Notes: generated by a model not told the origin, from the letters alone. A stretch of DNA of 64,000 nt from Liquidambar formosana (GCA_039720395.1 CM077820.1:10329338-10393337), one strand, 5' to 3'. Shown: positions 1-12,304, counted from the stretch's first letter. Translations and numbers: made by a program.

Positions 1-123
1 TAGCTTTCTAACAATTAATTCTACTGGATGGTCAGTTAGACGAAGAAGCTCCTGTGTTCCTATTGGGTGAACCAATCGATTAGGGGTCCATTAGGTCATC
101 CAAATGAGAATCAAACAATTATA

Positions 124-1672
124 ACCTCTGTTTGGTTCATGGATTTTGCCATGGAAAAAAAATTTTTTTAAGGAATTACACTTTTCCTTGTTTGGTTGGA
201 ATGGAAAATTGAAAGAAAAAAAATATTGAGGAAACTTTGGTTGAAAATCATAAATCTAATTTTCCATTTAAAAACGTGAGGAAAGTGTGGAAAAAAAAGG
301 GGGAAAATATTATCGGGCTGAGTCTCAACCCCCAGTTTTTTCACTTCTGCACCTTTCTTCGAGGAATGCGATGGTGTCTAGTAAACCACCGAGTTCTGTT
401 AACTACCAATCCGTTGCCATCATTGGTGACATCTGCCCACCCTAAACTCAGATTTGCGATCGAGCCCAATAATCTAAAATCTGATGGCATACACTCCGTG
501 GAGTCAAATGCCACCGCAGAACACTTGCTACACCTCATCGTGTACACCGCTCGAGTTGCGATGATCTCCACCTCCTTCATTAACGAGTTGGACCCTCTAA
601 AACAACGTTCGCCGTGGCAATTGCCAGCATCTGATTTTGGGGGTGGGTTTCATTGCCGAGATCAACTCTAGGAGGTGGAATCGTTGTGATATTCTCCTTT
701 ATTGCCATGAGCTCTTGATCATCCATGGTCATTCGTTGGTGTTGCTCGAATTAGGAAAGGGATTGCAATGAATATTGATTAGGAAACCCACAAAAACACA
801 TGGCCACATGGAAATGGGAGAGAGACGGTTATAACTTGGGAGGAAAGGAGAGGATGGCATTTATATGGCATAGCAGGCTTACCGTTGATATATACTTGGG
901 TGAGGAAGTTGTGGGAAGAGAAATTATGTGCTAATTAAGGGTTTTTTCTTTTGAGAGTGAAATACTTCCGTTCAAGGGATTCCTCATTGCTTGAGAGAGA
1001 GAGTGAGGGAGATGCAAAAGCTGAATAGAGAGATGGTTGAGGTTCTCGAGAATTCCTTCCTCATCTCTTTCTTGTTTTCTTTTTTTTTTTTTGAACTTGG
1101 CATTCATCTCATGCTTGTGCAATTCTGATGAGTGGGTACTCTATTTTTGACAGCCAAAGCTTCAGAAGTTATTTTCTACTCCTTTTTTTTTTTCTTTTTC
1201 TTTTTCTTTTTTTTTTTAACACCATTTTTTCACTTTTCTTTTCTTCTTCTTCTTTATTTTATTTTATTTTATTTTTTAGTAAGCTTCAAGATTTGGGTGT
1301 CCATCATTAATTTAATTCATTAGTACTAAAAAATAATGGTAGTTGAAAAGATGAAAAGATTGGTGAGTTTTTTTCTTCTTTTCTTTTTTTTTTGGATAAT
1401 CAATAGAACTTAAACAATAGTCCTAATGTTTTTTCAAAGTTAACTGATGGATTAGGCAATGGTCCTATGTTTTTTTGATTATTAATCGAGTCAAATATCT
1501 TGATAAATTTGTTGGAAAAAAAAAATTTGCATGTATTAGTATTTTGTACTTTCTTTCCTCTCATTTTTCCTTAGATAACCAAACACAAGAAAAATTTCTA
1601 TTTTCCTTTGCTTTTTTTTTTCCTTTCCTTTTTCTTTCCCTCACAATTTCCGCAAACCAAATAGAGCCATAG
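124..1672. mobile_element. Candidate TIR DNA transposon
   Basis: The left end reads CTCTGTTTGGTT (about 126) and the right end, read on the other strand, CTCTATTTGGTT (about 1660-1672), giving a short imperfect terminal inverted repeat. A second nested pair of CTTGTTTGGTT-like motifs sits just inside. The flanks carry near-identical 22-bp sequences (102-123 and 1701-1722), so insertion may have been between units of a local duplication. Inside, 300-720 is GC-richer than its surroundings and has open frames on both strands (144 aa plus, 79 aa minus) that I do not recognise; the rest is pyrimidine-rich. It could be a MULE- or hAT-like non-autonomous element, possibly with captured host sequence. 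I could not fix a target-site duplication. Confidence 0.35.
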
Positions 1673-2771
1673 TGAGTCTTACATAAGAATTCATGTCATT
1701 TAAATGAGAATCAAATAATTATAGTGAATCTTACGTAATACTGAAGACAGATCTGTCATCTCAATTGAAAATATTTAAAATATTTAAAAAAGAAAAATTT
1801 AACAGAATCTCATCTGGTTGATGTTACAGGATTTTTTTTTTTTTTTTTTTTTGCCATATTTGGATTTATGATGATGATCATCATTTTCTTGAATTTGATC
1901 ATTGAAATTTTGGTTTGTTTGAGTTTGTTACTAACTACATGATCTTGTTCCCAGACGGCTAAATATGTACATAAAATGTCGGATAATATAAGAATATACT
2001 AATAATACTAATGATGTTTTTATCGAGTTTCGTTAACTTGTCGTCGAGCTTTGTTCACTTGTCCTATCAAGCTTTGCTAACAAGCTCACTCAAAGAACCC
2101 TACTGCAAGCCCTCAACAAGTCTGATTGCAATCCCAATTGAGCTGAACTTCAACTTGCTTGGACTCAACTTGTTTACTAAACTATCTTAAGCTTCTACTT
2201 TGACAGCCGAGCCCTAATCAAGCTTTGTTCGGCAGCCCTTGTTTCAATTGAAAAGTGGCACTCCTGCATGTAAGGTGAAGCTAGGAAATGTATACTTCAC
2301 AAAAAAATCCTAACTTCTAACCAATGTCCCAGCGGTGCCAGAGGCTTTCTCTAACAAAGACTACAGCAGTAACACAGTTGACTGGTTTCACGAATGTTGA
2401 CGCAAATTGCACACTCGTCCCCATTTCCCAGTATCCGATATTTTCATGATCTTTAGGCAAGAATAATTAAAAATTCAACCCACGATTTGTTTTCAGTCAA
2501 TTTGGCAAAAAACAACTTTTACAATGGCAAAAAACACCTACCATCTGACTACAACAGATTGCATTCATACAAAAAATTTTGCTCATCCGACACAAAGTCT
2601 TTTCAATCTTTTTCCAAAATTGGACAGCAAACCTGTATAAATTATATGCACCTTGAGTGTAGGGTATCATAAGCCAAGATTCACGACCCATCGACTTACT
2701 AAAGCATTATAGAGAACTTCAAAATCGGAACATGAAAAGCAGCATGCATCTCTTTCGCTTCGGCAGGCTGA
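1673..2771. other. 3' flank of the FKBP53-like gene, no gene seen
   Basis: AT-rich spacer. It contains a T18 run at about 1832-1851 and, at 2030-2235, a stretch with recurring AAGCTTG/CAACTTG words that resembles a decayed hAT-type repeat. The bases just below 2772 are downstream of the minus-strand gene and should include its 3' UTR; I do not see a decisive polyadenylation signal. Confidence 0.4.
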
Positions 2772-5700
2772 TCAACGGACATCGACCAACTCAACGTCAA
2801 ATACCAGCCATGCATTTGGAGGTATCTTCCCACCAGCACCTCGAGCCCCATAACTGCATATAATTATAGATATAAACATGCTTAGCAAGGGAAAAGAAAA
2901 AGCAACGTCCCCGAATTTAAGCATCCCCTTGTTCAACACCTCTATTTGGACACAGAAAAAATGATCTGATCTATTATAAATCATGCAATAATCTGCTATC
3001 AATGAAATTTCCAATTTTTTTTTTTTATTTGACGCCATCACCCCCAATTTAATGAGATGATGTCCTGACAATAAAATATAAGGGGTGTCCAGCCTTAACC
3101 ACAAAATATTCTTTTTTGCTATACACACATTAATAGCTCACAACACATAGAATGAGAAAGCCCACATATGTGACAGAGACTAAAGGAGGGAACCCAAGAG
3201 CCCATAAAGCTAACCTACACTTAACCTTCAAAACGGGTTAGCTTTTGAAGGAAAGGAGGAACCTTATACACTCCTTCAAAAGCTAACAGTAATGAGGAGT
3301 GTATAAGGTCCCACCTCTCCTTCAAAAGCTAGGACCTTTTGGAGGTTGAGTGTGGGTTAACTTTATGGGCTCTTAGGTCCTCCTTTGCTCGATGTCACAC
3401 ATGACACATGTGGGTTTCCTCATTTTGTGTTTTGTGTGAGTTATCTGTGTGTGTACAGCTAAAAATATATGTAAGGGATGTCTAAATTGGTGACCAAAAG
3501 GACCCTAGTAACAATATGATAAAAATAAATATCTTAAGAAAAAGTAATAGCAATTGCATACCCCATTGATGGTGGAATTGTGAGTCTTCTTTTGTCCCCA
3601 ATACGCATGCCTGAGGAGTTATTATACAAAAATACATCACAACTGCTTTGCTAAACTAAAAATACTAAAAATAAAAATCAACTTAAGATAATCAAAATCA
3701 ACTTAAGAATTAATCATTTATTTAATTACCATTAACCCCCACATCCCATCCCTTTATAACTTGTCCTACACCTGCAAATCCAAACGAAAACAAAACAGTT
3801 ACAACGCAATTAACAGATCAGGATCCTGCCATCTGGCTAGTCTTAATATGATAATACCTAGGCGGAATTTGAAGGGTGCTCTGCCCACGTTAGAGTCAAA
3901 TATTTCACCATTTTTCTTTAGCTTACCAATGTAGTGAACACTGACCTGAAACCAAACAAAAGCTTTCTGTCATAAAAAGCTTTATACATTCAATGGAAGG
4001 TTAAAATACACAAAAGATAGAATTTAATTAGATCTATATATGGATTTTGGGCATGTATGTTCTTGTTATCTATCTTTTCTTTATCTTTGGTCTGAAAGAT
4101 AGTTATCTATACAGTCCTTCAAAATTTTATATGTAATGTGGAAATTCAGTAGATATTAAACAATGGACTCATCACCAGTTGACCACAGCATGCACACAAA
4201 CTCATTAAATATACATATACATATATATATTATTGTTGATCTTCAGTGGGAAGAAAAAAGAGGAGGAAAAAGTCATGGCCTTGATTTTGACGGGAAAATA
4301 CACCAATTAGGAAGGTAATGGACAAAGAGTTTTACTTTTTTCCCAGGAGAAGCTCTTTTTCCATCTGGTTTGCCCATTCCTAGCTCCTCAATAACCAATC
4401 CATTTGGGAAAGTCCTCACTTGAGATGGTTTCACTTCAGTTTTCTTCTCCTTTGAGGCCATAGTAGATCCATTTGTATCTCCCACGTTTGAAACAGTTTG
4501 CTCCATGTTTACATCTCCTTCACTCTCCTTGATCTTACTCTTCTTTTTCTTTTTCTTCTTTTTCTTCTCCTCAGACTGATCTCCACTGGGAACACAGTCA
4601 GCATCAATATCTGGGCTCCTGCATGTGTGTACGGCAATATGCCCATGTAAGTAACATGTAAACAATGCTAAGAACATTATAATAGTGAATCGTTCTGGAT
4701 TGAGAAGGAGCACCGACCAAGCACCCTGACTGAATAAGAGATGGACAGCAGAGGGAATCAATGATTCTTATTCAACCGAGTTGAAACTCTGAAAAAAATA
4801 TTGAATGGATGATTCACTGAACTCACTCGCATGCGATTCAAGTTACTCGATTGTAAGTAGGATTCACCATAAATACAAAGCTTCCATTCAGCAATAAATA
4901 AATAAGGTCATTTAAAGGTTATCGTTATTCTTGACCCCCTTCACTAGTCTAGCAGAAAAATTATAAATACCTACACATGACTTCCCAGGTGGAGAAAGTT
5001 TGATAAGCTTAGAATGAATATCCAAAAATTGCATACATTTTAACTGAGAAAAATGCAGGAGATTGTATCTTCTTCACTTAAATTTTTTACTCGTGAAATA
5101 ACACTAGTGAAATAAATAGATGCGTGCCTCGTTATCCCCAAGTGACTTTGGATGGAGATGAGGAAAATTCAAAATCAATTTTGTTTTAACAAATATCCCA
5201 GCTTTTCACATAAGATGCACCAAAATATCCCAGAGGATTGCCAATAATTATCGTCAATAGCAAAATAGAGCTACAATTTTTAGTGAATCAGGATTCATTT
5301 AGCCAACTTCAAATAATTGTGAGGAGGCTTTATTGAGTTAATGTTCACGTCATTTTGTGAAAACTGAAAACAAACATGCAAGAGTGGTTGAGAACTAGCC
5401 CTTCCCCAGTCAATGAATCCAAAAAAGACACTGCTAGGTACTTTCACATATAACAATAGCTGTGTAACATTCTATTGGCTTCAATACTCTAAAACAGGGA
5501 TGGCAGTACTCACTTCTCATCGGCTAGCTTCTGAACTTGTTCATTACTAACAGGCAGAGCATCACTCTCATTATCAGCGCCAGCAGCTTCATGAGCTTGT
5601 CCTTCTTTAGTAAGTTCTTTCTGCTTCTTCTTTTTCTTCTTCTGCTTGACATCGTTGTCAGGAACAACTTCAGTTGATGGATGTGATGAATCGAGTGGTT

Positions 5701-7377
5701 GATCAGCCCTTCTGCTTGTGGGAGATAAAACAAGAAGATAGAACCAAGGTAAACGGTAAAACAAATTTAAGCATATTTAACATTAATCCAGCAACTCCCT
5801 ATGCCAACCTAATGATAATAAAAGTTGCACATCCACATCAAGCATTAAAAATGTTCCAATTTTTTTTTTATTATTATTGTTTATAGAAAATGACATAAAT
5901 GTAATTCTCAGCTCCAATTAAAAATCAACTAGTACAGCTCCACATTTTGATATCTAACCTGTCTGGTTGACCATCTTGGGCAGTGCCACTAGCTTTTCTT
6001 TTTAAGCTTTTAGCGTCATCACCGCCATCTCTTGTACTCTTCTTGGTTTCCTTAGTAGTTTTCTGATCCATCTTTTCCTCTGCTTCTACTTCAGCCTTCT
6101 GAACATTGGGGTTGCTTTTATGCGGGGCAGAAATGGGAAATCCATCTTCATCTTCACTTTCCAAGACTGGGACACCAGAACCACTCTTGACCACGATTTG
6201 CCCTTGAGAGTTATTGTTGTCCTCAGACTCGCTTGATTGATTCTTCTTTTTCAATCGTTTGGGTCGATTATTTCCATTTGCAGGTTTCTCATCCTCCAAT
6301 ATCTCCTCAATTACAACTGAAATCAAACCAACAATAAATCGAAATGCAATATATCAGGACTGAAAGTGCAGTTGGGAACTCAAATACAAACTAAAGGACT
6401 TACAAATCTATACTGATAGCACAGAAATATAATATGATTGTAGTAATACAGGTCATAACAATAATTTAAAAGATGTGAAATTTTGGGCAAATTTTAACCT
6501 AGCCTCAACATGAAATTTTCTAAATTACCATACTTTCAGGAAAGAAAATTATTAAATCAAATTCTCCATTATTGGCTCAGACTTTTCTAAGCGTATCCAG
6601 ACTTCCAGCTCAATAGTTCTTTCTATTTTCCAAAGTAATTGATACATTATCAAGAAGAAAGAAAGCTTGATACTTTCACCATGTATTTGAAATACCTCTA
6701 TCTATAAATAATAAAATGTTTATAAGGTGTGACTTTCCAATTTCATTTTTTCAAGACCAGGCCAAACCTCTGTAGAGTCAGCAGACTTATTTTTTGCTCA
6801 AATTTCCACTTGAATTCAGCCTCATACCAGATCTCAATCGGTACGCTACTCATTATAAACAGAGAAAAAAACTCAAAAGATCATACCAAGTTATCGGAAA
6901 CATATCTAATAAGTAATAACACACATAGAGAGAGAAAAACCAAAACATATAAATATGAATTGAAATGTTAAAACCTCTGCATAGAAGCTTCCTTTAGAAA
7001 TCTTTAAGTGGCAGATCACAAAAGCAACAGAAATGTGAAGAGCTAACCTCCACTATTGGGGACAGGTGAAGGTGGGAACATTTCCATGTCATTGTCATCA
7101 ATAAAATCGTCGTCGTATCCATCTTCAGTATCGTAGTCAGTAGACTCCTCTGTCTCAGTCTCAGCAATATCTTCCCCAAAAGAATCACTTCAACTTATAG
7201 TAAAGGAAAACTATTGTTTAAAAAAAAATAAAGGAGTAACTACACAAGAAATTCCAAACATGCAATTTAAATAATATTCTCTTCAGCTCAATTATTTCTT
7301 AAGAAAAAAAGGTATATAAAATTGATGGACAACACCATGAATGATACCAATTGAAAATCAATCAACCCTAGAAAGTG

Positions 7378-7469
<92 letters not shown>

Positions 7470-7502
7470 AGAAGAAGAAGGAAAGAAAGAAAGAAAGAAG
7501 AA

Positions 7503-7535
<33 letters not shown>

Positions 7536-9002
7536 AGGAACAAAACCAAACAAAACAAAATAGCAAAAGGATACGATTCATAGTCATCTCCAATGGAATC
7601 TCGACCATTGACCTCAAGAAAACCAGAGAGATGAACACTTCGTGGGCCGATAACTGAGAAGGACACTAGACCATCCTCCTCAAATTCAAGATTCAAGGGG
7701 CAAGACTCAATCTTTTCCGGCAACAGAGAGCACAATAAAATAGGACTCTTTTCTCCAACGGAACATTTAACTATGCTCTTCTTTGTTGATGAACCAATGC
7801 CTAAAGTTGCCTGAATCATCGCACAATATATAATATCAAGCAAAACCAGCCAAAACCCAATTTTAAAAAACCTCAAATGATTTTAGTAGCCAATTCAGAA
7901 GAATTTCAGAAATCCTAAAGCGCCCAAAATAAGAATTCTAACACCTCAAATGGATGTCTATTTTTCTTATTCTTTCTCCACTATCTTCTAAGACACACAT
8001 CTAATACCCCTAATTTATGTTAAACTGTCTCCAGGTATTACCTTACAATCAAATTTAAAGATGATTTATACCATTCAGCTAAAATTTGAATTTCAGGAGC
8101 CTTCGAATATCATAACACTGAGCTCATCATAAAACTCTAATAAACCCAATATTCATATATACAAACCCAGATTCTAAAAACTCAAATTATCCAAAAACCC
8201 AATTCAAAAAAATTTTCACACTCAAATACATGCAAAAGTTTCAAAGCCTTGAATTTTGTCAACACTTTACTCATCTAATAAATTCCAAAAGCCCACAAAT
8301 ATATCCAAGTCCAGATACTGAAAACTCAAATTACTCTATAAACTAATACAACAAACCCCCAAAAAAGAAAAAAAAAATGGATAACCTACAATCAAATCCA
8401 AATTTACATAATCTAGACAATCTTAACATCGTATCCAAAAAAAATTTAAAACACTGAAAGGCTGAAACAATACGTAGGAACAAAAGTTGCAGTGAGATTT
8501 GAAAACAAACCTGAGTTATGTGAAGCTTTCGTTGCACATTATCTGACTGATACGGGTATGGTTGGCCCGGCTTCACTTCAAGTCCTGATAGAAGGGAAAA
8601 TTACAGACATAAAATATATATGGATATATATATTGAGAGAAATAGACAAACAGAACCAAGACATAATACTCTGTTTGGTTGCGTAGAAAAACAGTAGCTT
8701 CAATCCCAACCTGCCATATAATTCCTGGTTTTTCATTTACTATTTATATGATTCCTCACAAACCAAACAGAACCTTGAGGTTACTTATAAGGGGATTTGT
8801 TGTGGGGTGGGGGAATCGAAAAGAAAAATGAACTTGGAATCCTATGACAGGTTGAGGTTGAATTGGATTTTGTGACATCTGAAGTTCTCTATTGTTCTCC
8901 TTTCTTTTCCTACGTTTTCTCAGCAACCAAACGAATAAAATGAAGGAAATTATAAAGATTTTGAAGAATAACTCTGCCAAAGAACTAACCCCAGAAGCCC
9001 AT
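2772..9002 (-). CDS. FKBP53: FKBP53-like nuclear peptidyl-prolyl isomerase / histone chaperone, 11 exons
   Basis: CDS is complement(join(2772..2853, 3562..3610, 3730..3771, 3858..3945, 4336..4618, 5514..5711, 5959..6316, 7048..7187, 7575..7810, 8511..8584, 8990..9002)). This gives 1563 nt, 520 codons plus stop, with every junction GT..AG and in phase. Residues 1-107 form the nucleoplasmin-like domain (starts MGFWGLEVKPG; later CSLLPEKIESCPLNLEF). Residues 108-154 are highly acidic. Residues 155-405 alternate Lys and Asp/Glu blocks with poly-Lys. Residues 407-520 are the FKBP domain with the expected pocket residues: VHYIG, IFDSN, FKFRLG, VIKGWD, GYGARGAGG and WLVFDVEL. Known family role: nuclear histone H3/H4 chaperone and prolyl isomerase acting on chromatin, including rDNA. 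The start is set by a 13-nt coding exon that restores the family N-terminus. The gene appears intact; exon borders are my reading and not transcript-tested. Confidence 0.93.
3100..3475. repeat. Long inverted repeat (foldback MITE) in the last FKBP intron
   Basis: The left arm (TATACACACATTAATAGCTC... near 3120, running to AACCTTATACACTCC near 3285) is matched in reverse complement by the right arm (GAGTGTATAAGGTCCC near 3296 to GAGTTATCTGTGTGTGTAC near 3455). The arms are about 160 bp each and the centre is near 3290. The whole repeat lies inside intron 10 (2854-3561) of the FKBP53-like gene, so its transcript could fold into one long hairpin. No transposase or clear target duplication was seen. 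Confidence 0.8.
7379..7537. repeat. A-run plus GAAA/GAA microsatellite in an FKBP intron
   Basis: An uninterrupted A-run of about 50 bases (from 7379) is followed by AAAG repeats with GAAG interruptions to about 7537. On the coding strand this is a 150-nt pure polypyrimidine block inside intron 3 (7188-7574), beginning about 40 nt after the donor side at 7575. Confidence 0.95.
8669..8777. mobile_element. Candidate short MITE in FKBP intron 1
   Basis: CTCTGTTTGGTTGCG at about 8671 and the inverted CACAAACCAAACAGAAC ending near 8775 bracket about 105 bp inside intron 1 (8585-8989). The ends resemble those of the candidate transposon at 124-1672. No clear target duplication, so this could be chance pairing of a common GTTTGGTT motif. 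Confidence 0.35.
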
Positions 9003-9279
9003 TTCTCAGTGGAAAACCCTAGCGCACAGAGAGAGAGAGTGTGATTCAAAAGAGGGAGCTCTCTTAAACCCTAGACGAAGATCGTCCTCACTCACTGCTG
9101 GCTTCTAAAACCCTACATCTCAAATTTGTCTATATTTAGGAGCGCCGCTGTCTCATGGAAAATGTGTGAGACCGTGGTCATAGTGCTGACACGTGCAACA
9201 AAATTGATTACTACAAAAGGAAACCTAAAATCACAAAATGATGGCGTGATAGCAATCAAATCATGATTATAAAAAATAA
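9003..9279 (-). promoter_or_regulatory. 5' leader and proximal promoter region of the FKBP53-like gene
   Basis: This lies directly upstream of the minus-strand start codon at 9002. It contains a GA/CT tract (about 9028-9042) and two AAACCCTA telobox-like words on the plus strand (about 9013-9020 and 9066-9073), a motif common in leaders of plant chromatin and ribosome-biogenesis genes. No TATA box was confidently placed. Confidence 0.45.
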
Positions 9280-9554
9280 TACCTCCTCCGTCTTATAAAG
9301 ATAAGTTAAGTTTGACAAATCATGGAGTATAAGAAAAGGTCATCATTGCATTGACTTGTATTAATTAAATTTCATCTTTTCAAAAAAACTCTTAATTTTT
9401 TTGTATTGGGTTTTGTGTTAAAAGTTATTATTGGAATAATAAAGAGTATTGTAGAAAACTTATAAAAATAATGATTTGACTTTTCAAAGTGGACAAACAT
9501 TTTGGGACAAAAAAAGTTGCAAATATGGCCTATCTTAATGGGACGGAAGGAGTA
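9280..9554. mobile_element. Stowaway-like MITE
   Basis: The left end CTCCTCCGTCTTATAAAGATAAG and the right end, on the other strand, CTCCTTCCGTCCCATTAAGA form the characteristic CTCC-TCCGTC terminal inverted repeat of Stowaway (Tc1/mariner) MITEs. Both ends abut TA, the family's target site. The interior is AT-rich and non-coding, and the length (about 275 bp) is typical. Confidence 0.85.
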
Positions 9555-9765
9555 AACCAACCCAAGTGAGTTAGTCCAAGTAGTAGGAGGAGAGTCCTTC
9601 TATTTATCAAGCTAGGTTTGAATTTTTTGGGGATCCAGGAATTAATTCCTGAATGCACTAGGTCGATGTAAGGGAGTGTACCCTTAAGATCATTCAGGGA
9701 AGGATTTAGTTGAGATACAGGTAAGTTGGTCCAGACACCCTGACCGTCAAACCAAAATAATTATA
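9555..9765 (+). mobile_element. tRNA-derived SINE, family 1, copy 1
   Basis: The head GAGTTAGTCCAAGTAGTAGG (A-box-like) and AGGTTTGAATTTT (degenerate B box), then GGAATTAATTCCTGAATGCA and GACACCCTGACCGTCAAA, end in an AT-rich tail (to about 9765). Related copies are at 32726-32897 and 52372-52580, both on the minus strand. It starts directly at the right end of the Stowaway MITE. The order of insertion is not resolved. Confidence 0.7.
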
Positions 9766-9918
9766 ATTATAATAATAAACCATGAATTTTTTTTAAGAAG
9801 ATGAAAATCCATTTATGGTCATGATTTGATTGTCATGCTAGCACAACCCTTTCTTTACACTAGCACAATATTAATTTTTTTGAAACTAACACCAAACTTG
9901 CTTCCCATCACTTGTTTG

Positions 9919-10747
9919 TAGGGATGTGCAAAAAACTGCCCAATTCGCCAAATCAAACCAATCTGTACCAACCCAGGCAGTTTGAGAGGTTAAGTGGTGC
10001 GGTTTGGGTGGATTGAGCAATAAAATTGGCGGTTTGGTTTGGTTGGCGGGTTAAACGTTGTCAAACCGTCAATAAACCAAATTGACCTACCTCTAACAAC
10101 ATATGTATAAAATTATAAAAATCAAATATAGAAATCTTCTTATAACAATTATCGATGGCCAAATGAAAAACCTTAGACCTTAGATTCCTATGTCCCCAAA
10201 TGATGCACATTAACTCATTAAGATATGACAATATTCACATACCCAAGTCCCATTCTGAAACATGGAATTAGGTTGTATATTAATGTATTTTACTATTTCT
10301 TATTGCTACTTTGTTAGGTTGCTAAATTTTGGGTTTTCTAACAAGATTAGAAGTTAATTTAACATTAATTATCTCAAATTTCATTTACATTGATTAGGTG
10401 TTTATTTTCACAAAGTCATAATTTACTTCTTTGATATTAAGATATTGTGAAAGTATGTATCAAGCTTTACATAACCGACTAAAATGGTTAAATTTTCTGG
10501 ATTTACTTATAACTCATCAATTAAGGCCCAATATATATTATAAAATGCCTAATTAAAAATGGCATGATAGAAACTGCTTAACCCGTCCAAACCGTTAGTG
10601 ACAAACCGCCTAAAAAATCAATCAATCCACTGATTTTTTTTAGCACATACAATTTGATAGCGGGTTGAAAATTTTGTAACCTGTCATTGATGGATTTGTT
10701 AATATTTTCTCTCTAAACCGTTCCAAACTGACCCACGCACATTCCTA
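9919..10747. mobile_element. hAT-type non-autonomous element (829 bp)
   Basis: The left end TAGGGATGTGCA and the right end, on the other strand, TAGGAATGTGCG form inverted termini typical of hAT elements. They are flanked by 8-bp target duplications CTTGTTTG (9911-9918) and CTTGTTAG (10748-10755), which differ at one base. The interior has subterminal GCGGTTTGG/AACCGCC words and no long ORF, so it depends on a transposase from elsewhere. Confidence 0.85.
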
Positions 10748-11162
10748 CTTGTTAGTCTAATTTTAGTACATTTTTTTTTTATTCCTTTTTGAGAGAGGGG
10801 AGGTGATGAGGAGTTCAGAGTTGCTGCTATGTTGCAAAAACACAACACTATGTTTGTGGTGACCACCATGTTGCGATCTCGTTCACCATAGCAGGGTGTT
10901 GTATTTTTTCACCACAGCAACAAAGTCGCGCCACGTTTTGTCTGTTATATTTAAAGCTCATCTATATAAAGTAATGATCTATATGTACATTCCAAAGTTA
11001 ATCAAGGTTTAGTGCAATTTGTTTTCCACAAAGTCCCTACAGATGTAATTATTTGAATATACAAAGCAACACCCACAAATCGATCCATAACACTTAAACA
11101 GTAAGGCTGCAACTTTTTTTTTTTTTCCAATGGATCCAAACTCAATAAAATATCATCCTAGA

Positions 11163-11805
11163 CAGAGTTTTAGGAGCCCAAATCCAACATGGACAAGTGT
11201 GCTGAATGATAGTAAGGCTGCAATATTTTTGTTTACCACCAGCAATAAATTAAGAGGGAGGCTATTGTCCACCACATAAAGTATTCTAAACATCCCATTA
11301 GTTTATACTTTTTAAGGTTTAATGGAAAAATATGAAAGGTTTTTATGAAAACTAGTCATGTCGTCCACTAGAAAACATCATTCTAAACAACTTTGTAGAA
11401 TAAAGTTTTTTCAAAATCTGTCATTTAAGTAGATTTTTTGGTCATTTATAATCTCTATTACATTTTCCATAAAAAATGACTAAAAAGTCTATTTGAATGA
11501 CAGATTTTGAGAAACATTTTTTTCTACAAAGTCGTCTAGAATAATGTTTTTTTTTAAGTTACATGATTAGTTTTTGTAAAAACCTTTTATATATTTTCAA
11601 AAAATCTTAAAAAATATAAACTAAGTGGGGGTTTAAAGAATTTTATGTGGTGTCAATAGCTTGACCCTAAATTAATTATGAACCAGGCCCAATTTGGCCC
11701 GACTGCAATGTGTGGACTGCCTTTTCTAGGAGTTTCTCTTTACAGCCATAGCTCATATAACAGAGTTTTACGAGCCCAAATCCAACATGGACAAGTGTGC
11801 TGACA
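11163..11805. repeat. 44-bp direct repeat on both sides of a palindrome
   Basis: GACAGAGTTTTAGGAGCCCA... (11162-11207) recurs almost unchanged at 11761-11805 (CAGAGTTTTACGAGCCCAAA...). The foldback at 11261-11660 lies between them. The spacing is too asymmetric for a simple target-site duplication, so a tandem duplication disrupted by the foldback insertion is one reading. Confidence 0.7.
11261..11660. repeat. 400-bp near-complete palindrome (foldback MITE)
   Basis: The outer ends GCTATTGTCCACCACATAAA (11261) and TTATGTGGTGTCAATAGC (ending 11660) are inverted, and the pairing continues inwards: CATTAGTTTATA/TATAAACTAAGTG, GGTTTTTATGAAAAC/GTTTTTGTAAAAACC, TCAAAATCTGTCATT/AATGACAGATTTTGA. The arms meet near 11460. 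The weakly similar AT-rich flanks may extend the arms slightly. There is no coding potential. A transcript would form a hairpin of about 190 bp, a possible source of small RNAs. Confidence 0.85.
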
Positions 11806-12023
11806 AATGGGCTTTGCCATGGTTTAAAAAATGAATGACCAATTTGAAGGGTTTTTTTTTGCTTTTTGCATTTTGTTTTTGTTTTTCGGTCTCAAAGCAA
11901 TTAAAGAGATCAAGAAACCCAACCCCAACATCAAATGCATGGTTTGCTGTCACATTAATTGGTGTCATTAACTCACTAAGAATTTGGAATTATTTGCTTT
12001 GAAGACTTTTCAAAATTTAAGAA

Positions 12024-12304
12024 CTTGTTTGGCCATATTCTCCAACAATAATTTACTACTCAAAAAAAAAAAAAAAAAAAAAGAAAAAGAAAAAGAAAAA
12101 TGAAAAACGTGTTTGAAAGAGGATCTTGAAAGCTATTTTTCTAAAATTTTAAAATAGTTCATTTTCATAGAACATTAAAAATTATGTTCTCTGTTTACTA
12201 TTCAACAAAACCAAAACCCTAGAAAACGACTCAAATTCAATATTTCCTGTCATTTTCCAAACACGCATTTCTAGGATTGTTCCCAAAGAGTAAGGCCAAA
12301 CAAG
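12024..12304. mobile_element. Candidate MITE with CTTGTTTGGCC ends
   Basis: CTTGTTTGGCCA at 12024 is mirrored by AAGGCCAAACAAG ending at 12304. Secondary inverted words (AACGTGTTTGAAA against TCCAAACACGCA) lie inside, as does an A20-plus run. No reliable target duplication. Confidence 0.5.

Noticed and set aside
7288..7876. Poly-Phe/poly-Lys ORFs on both strands around the A/GAAA tract
   Set aside because: They are translations of a microsatellite in an FKBP intron; the real exon there is 7575-7810.
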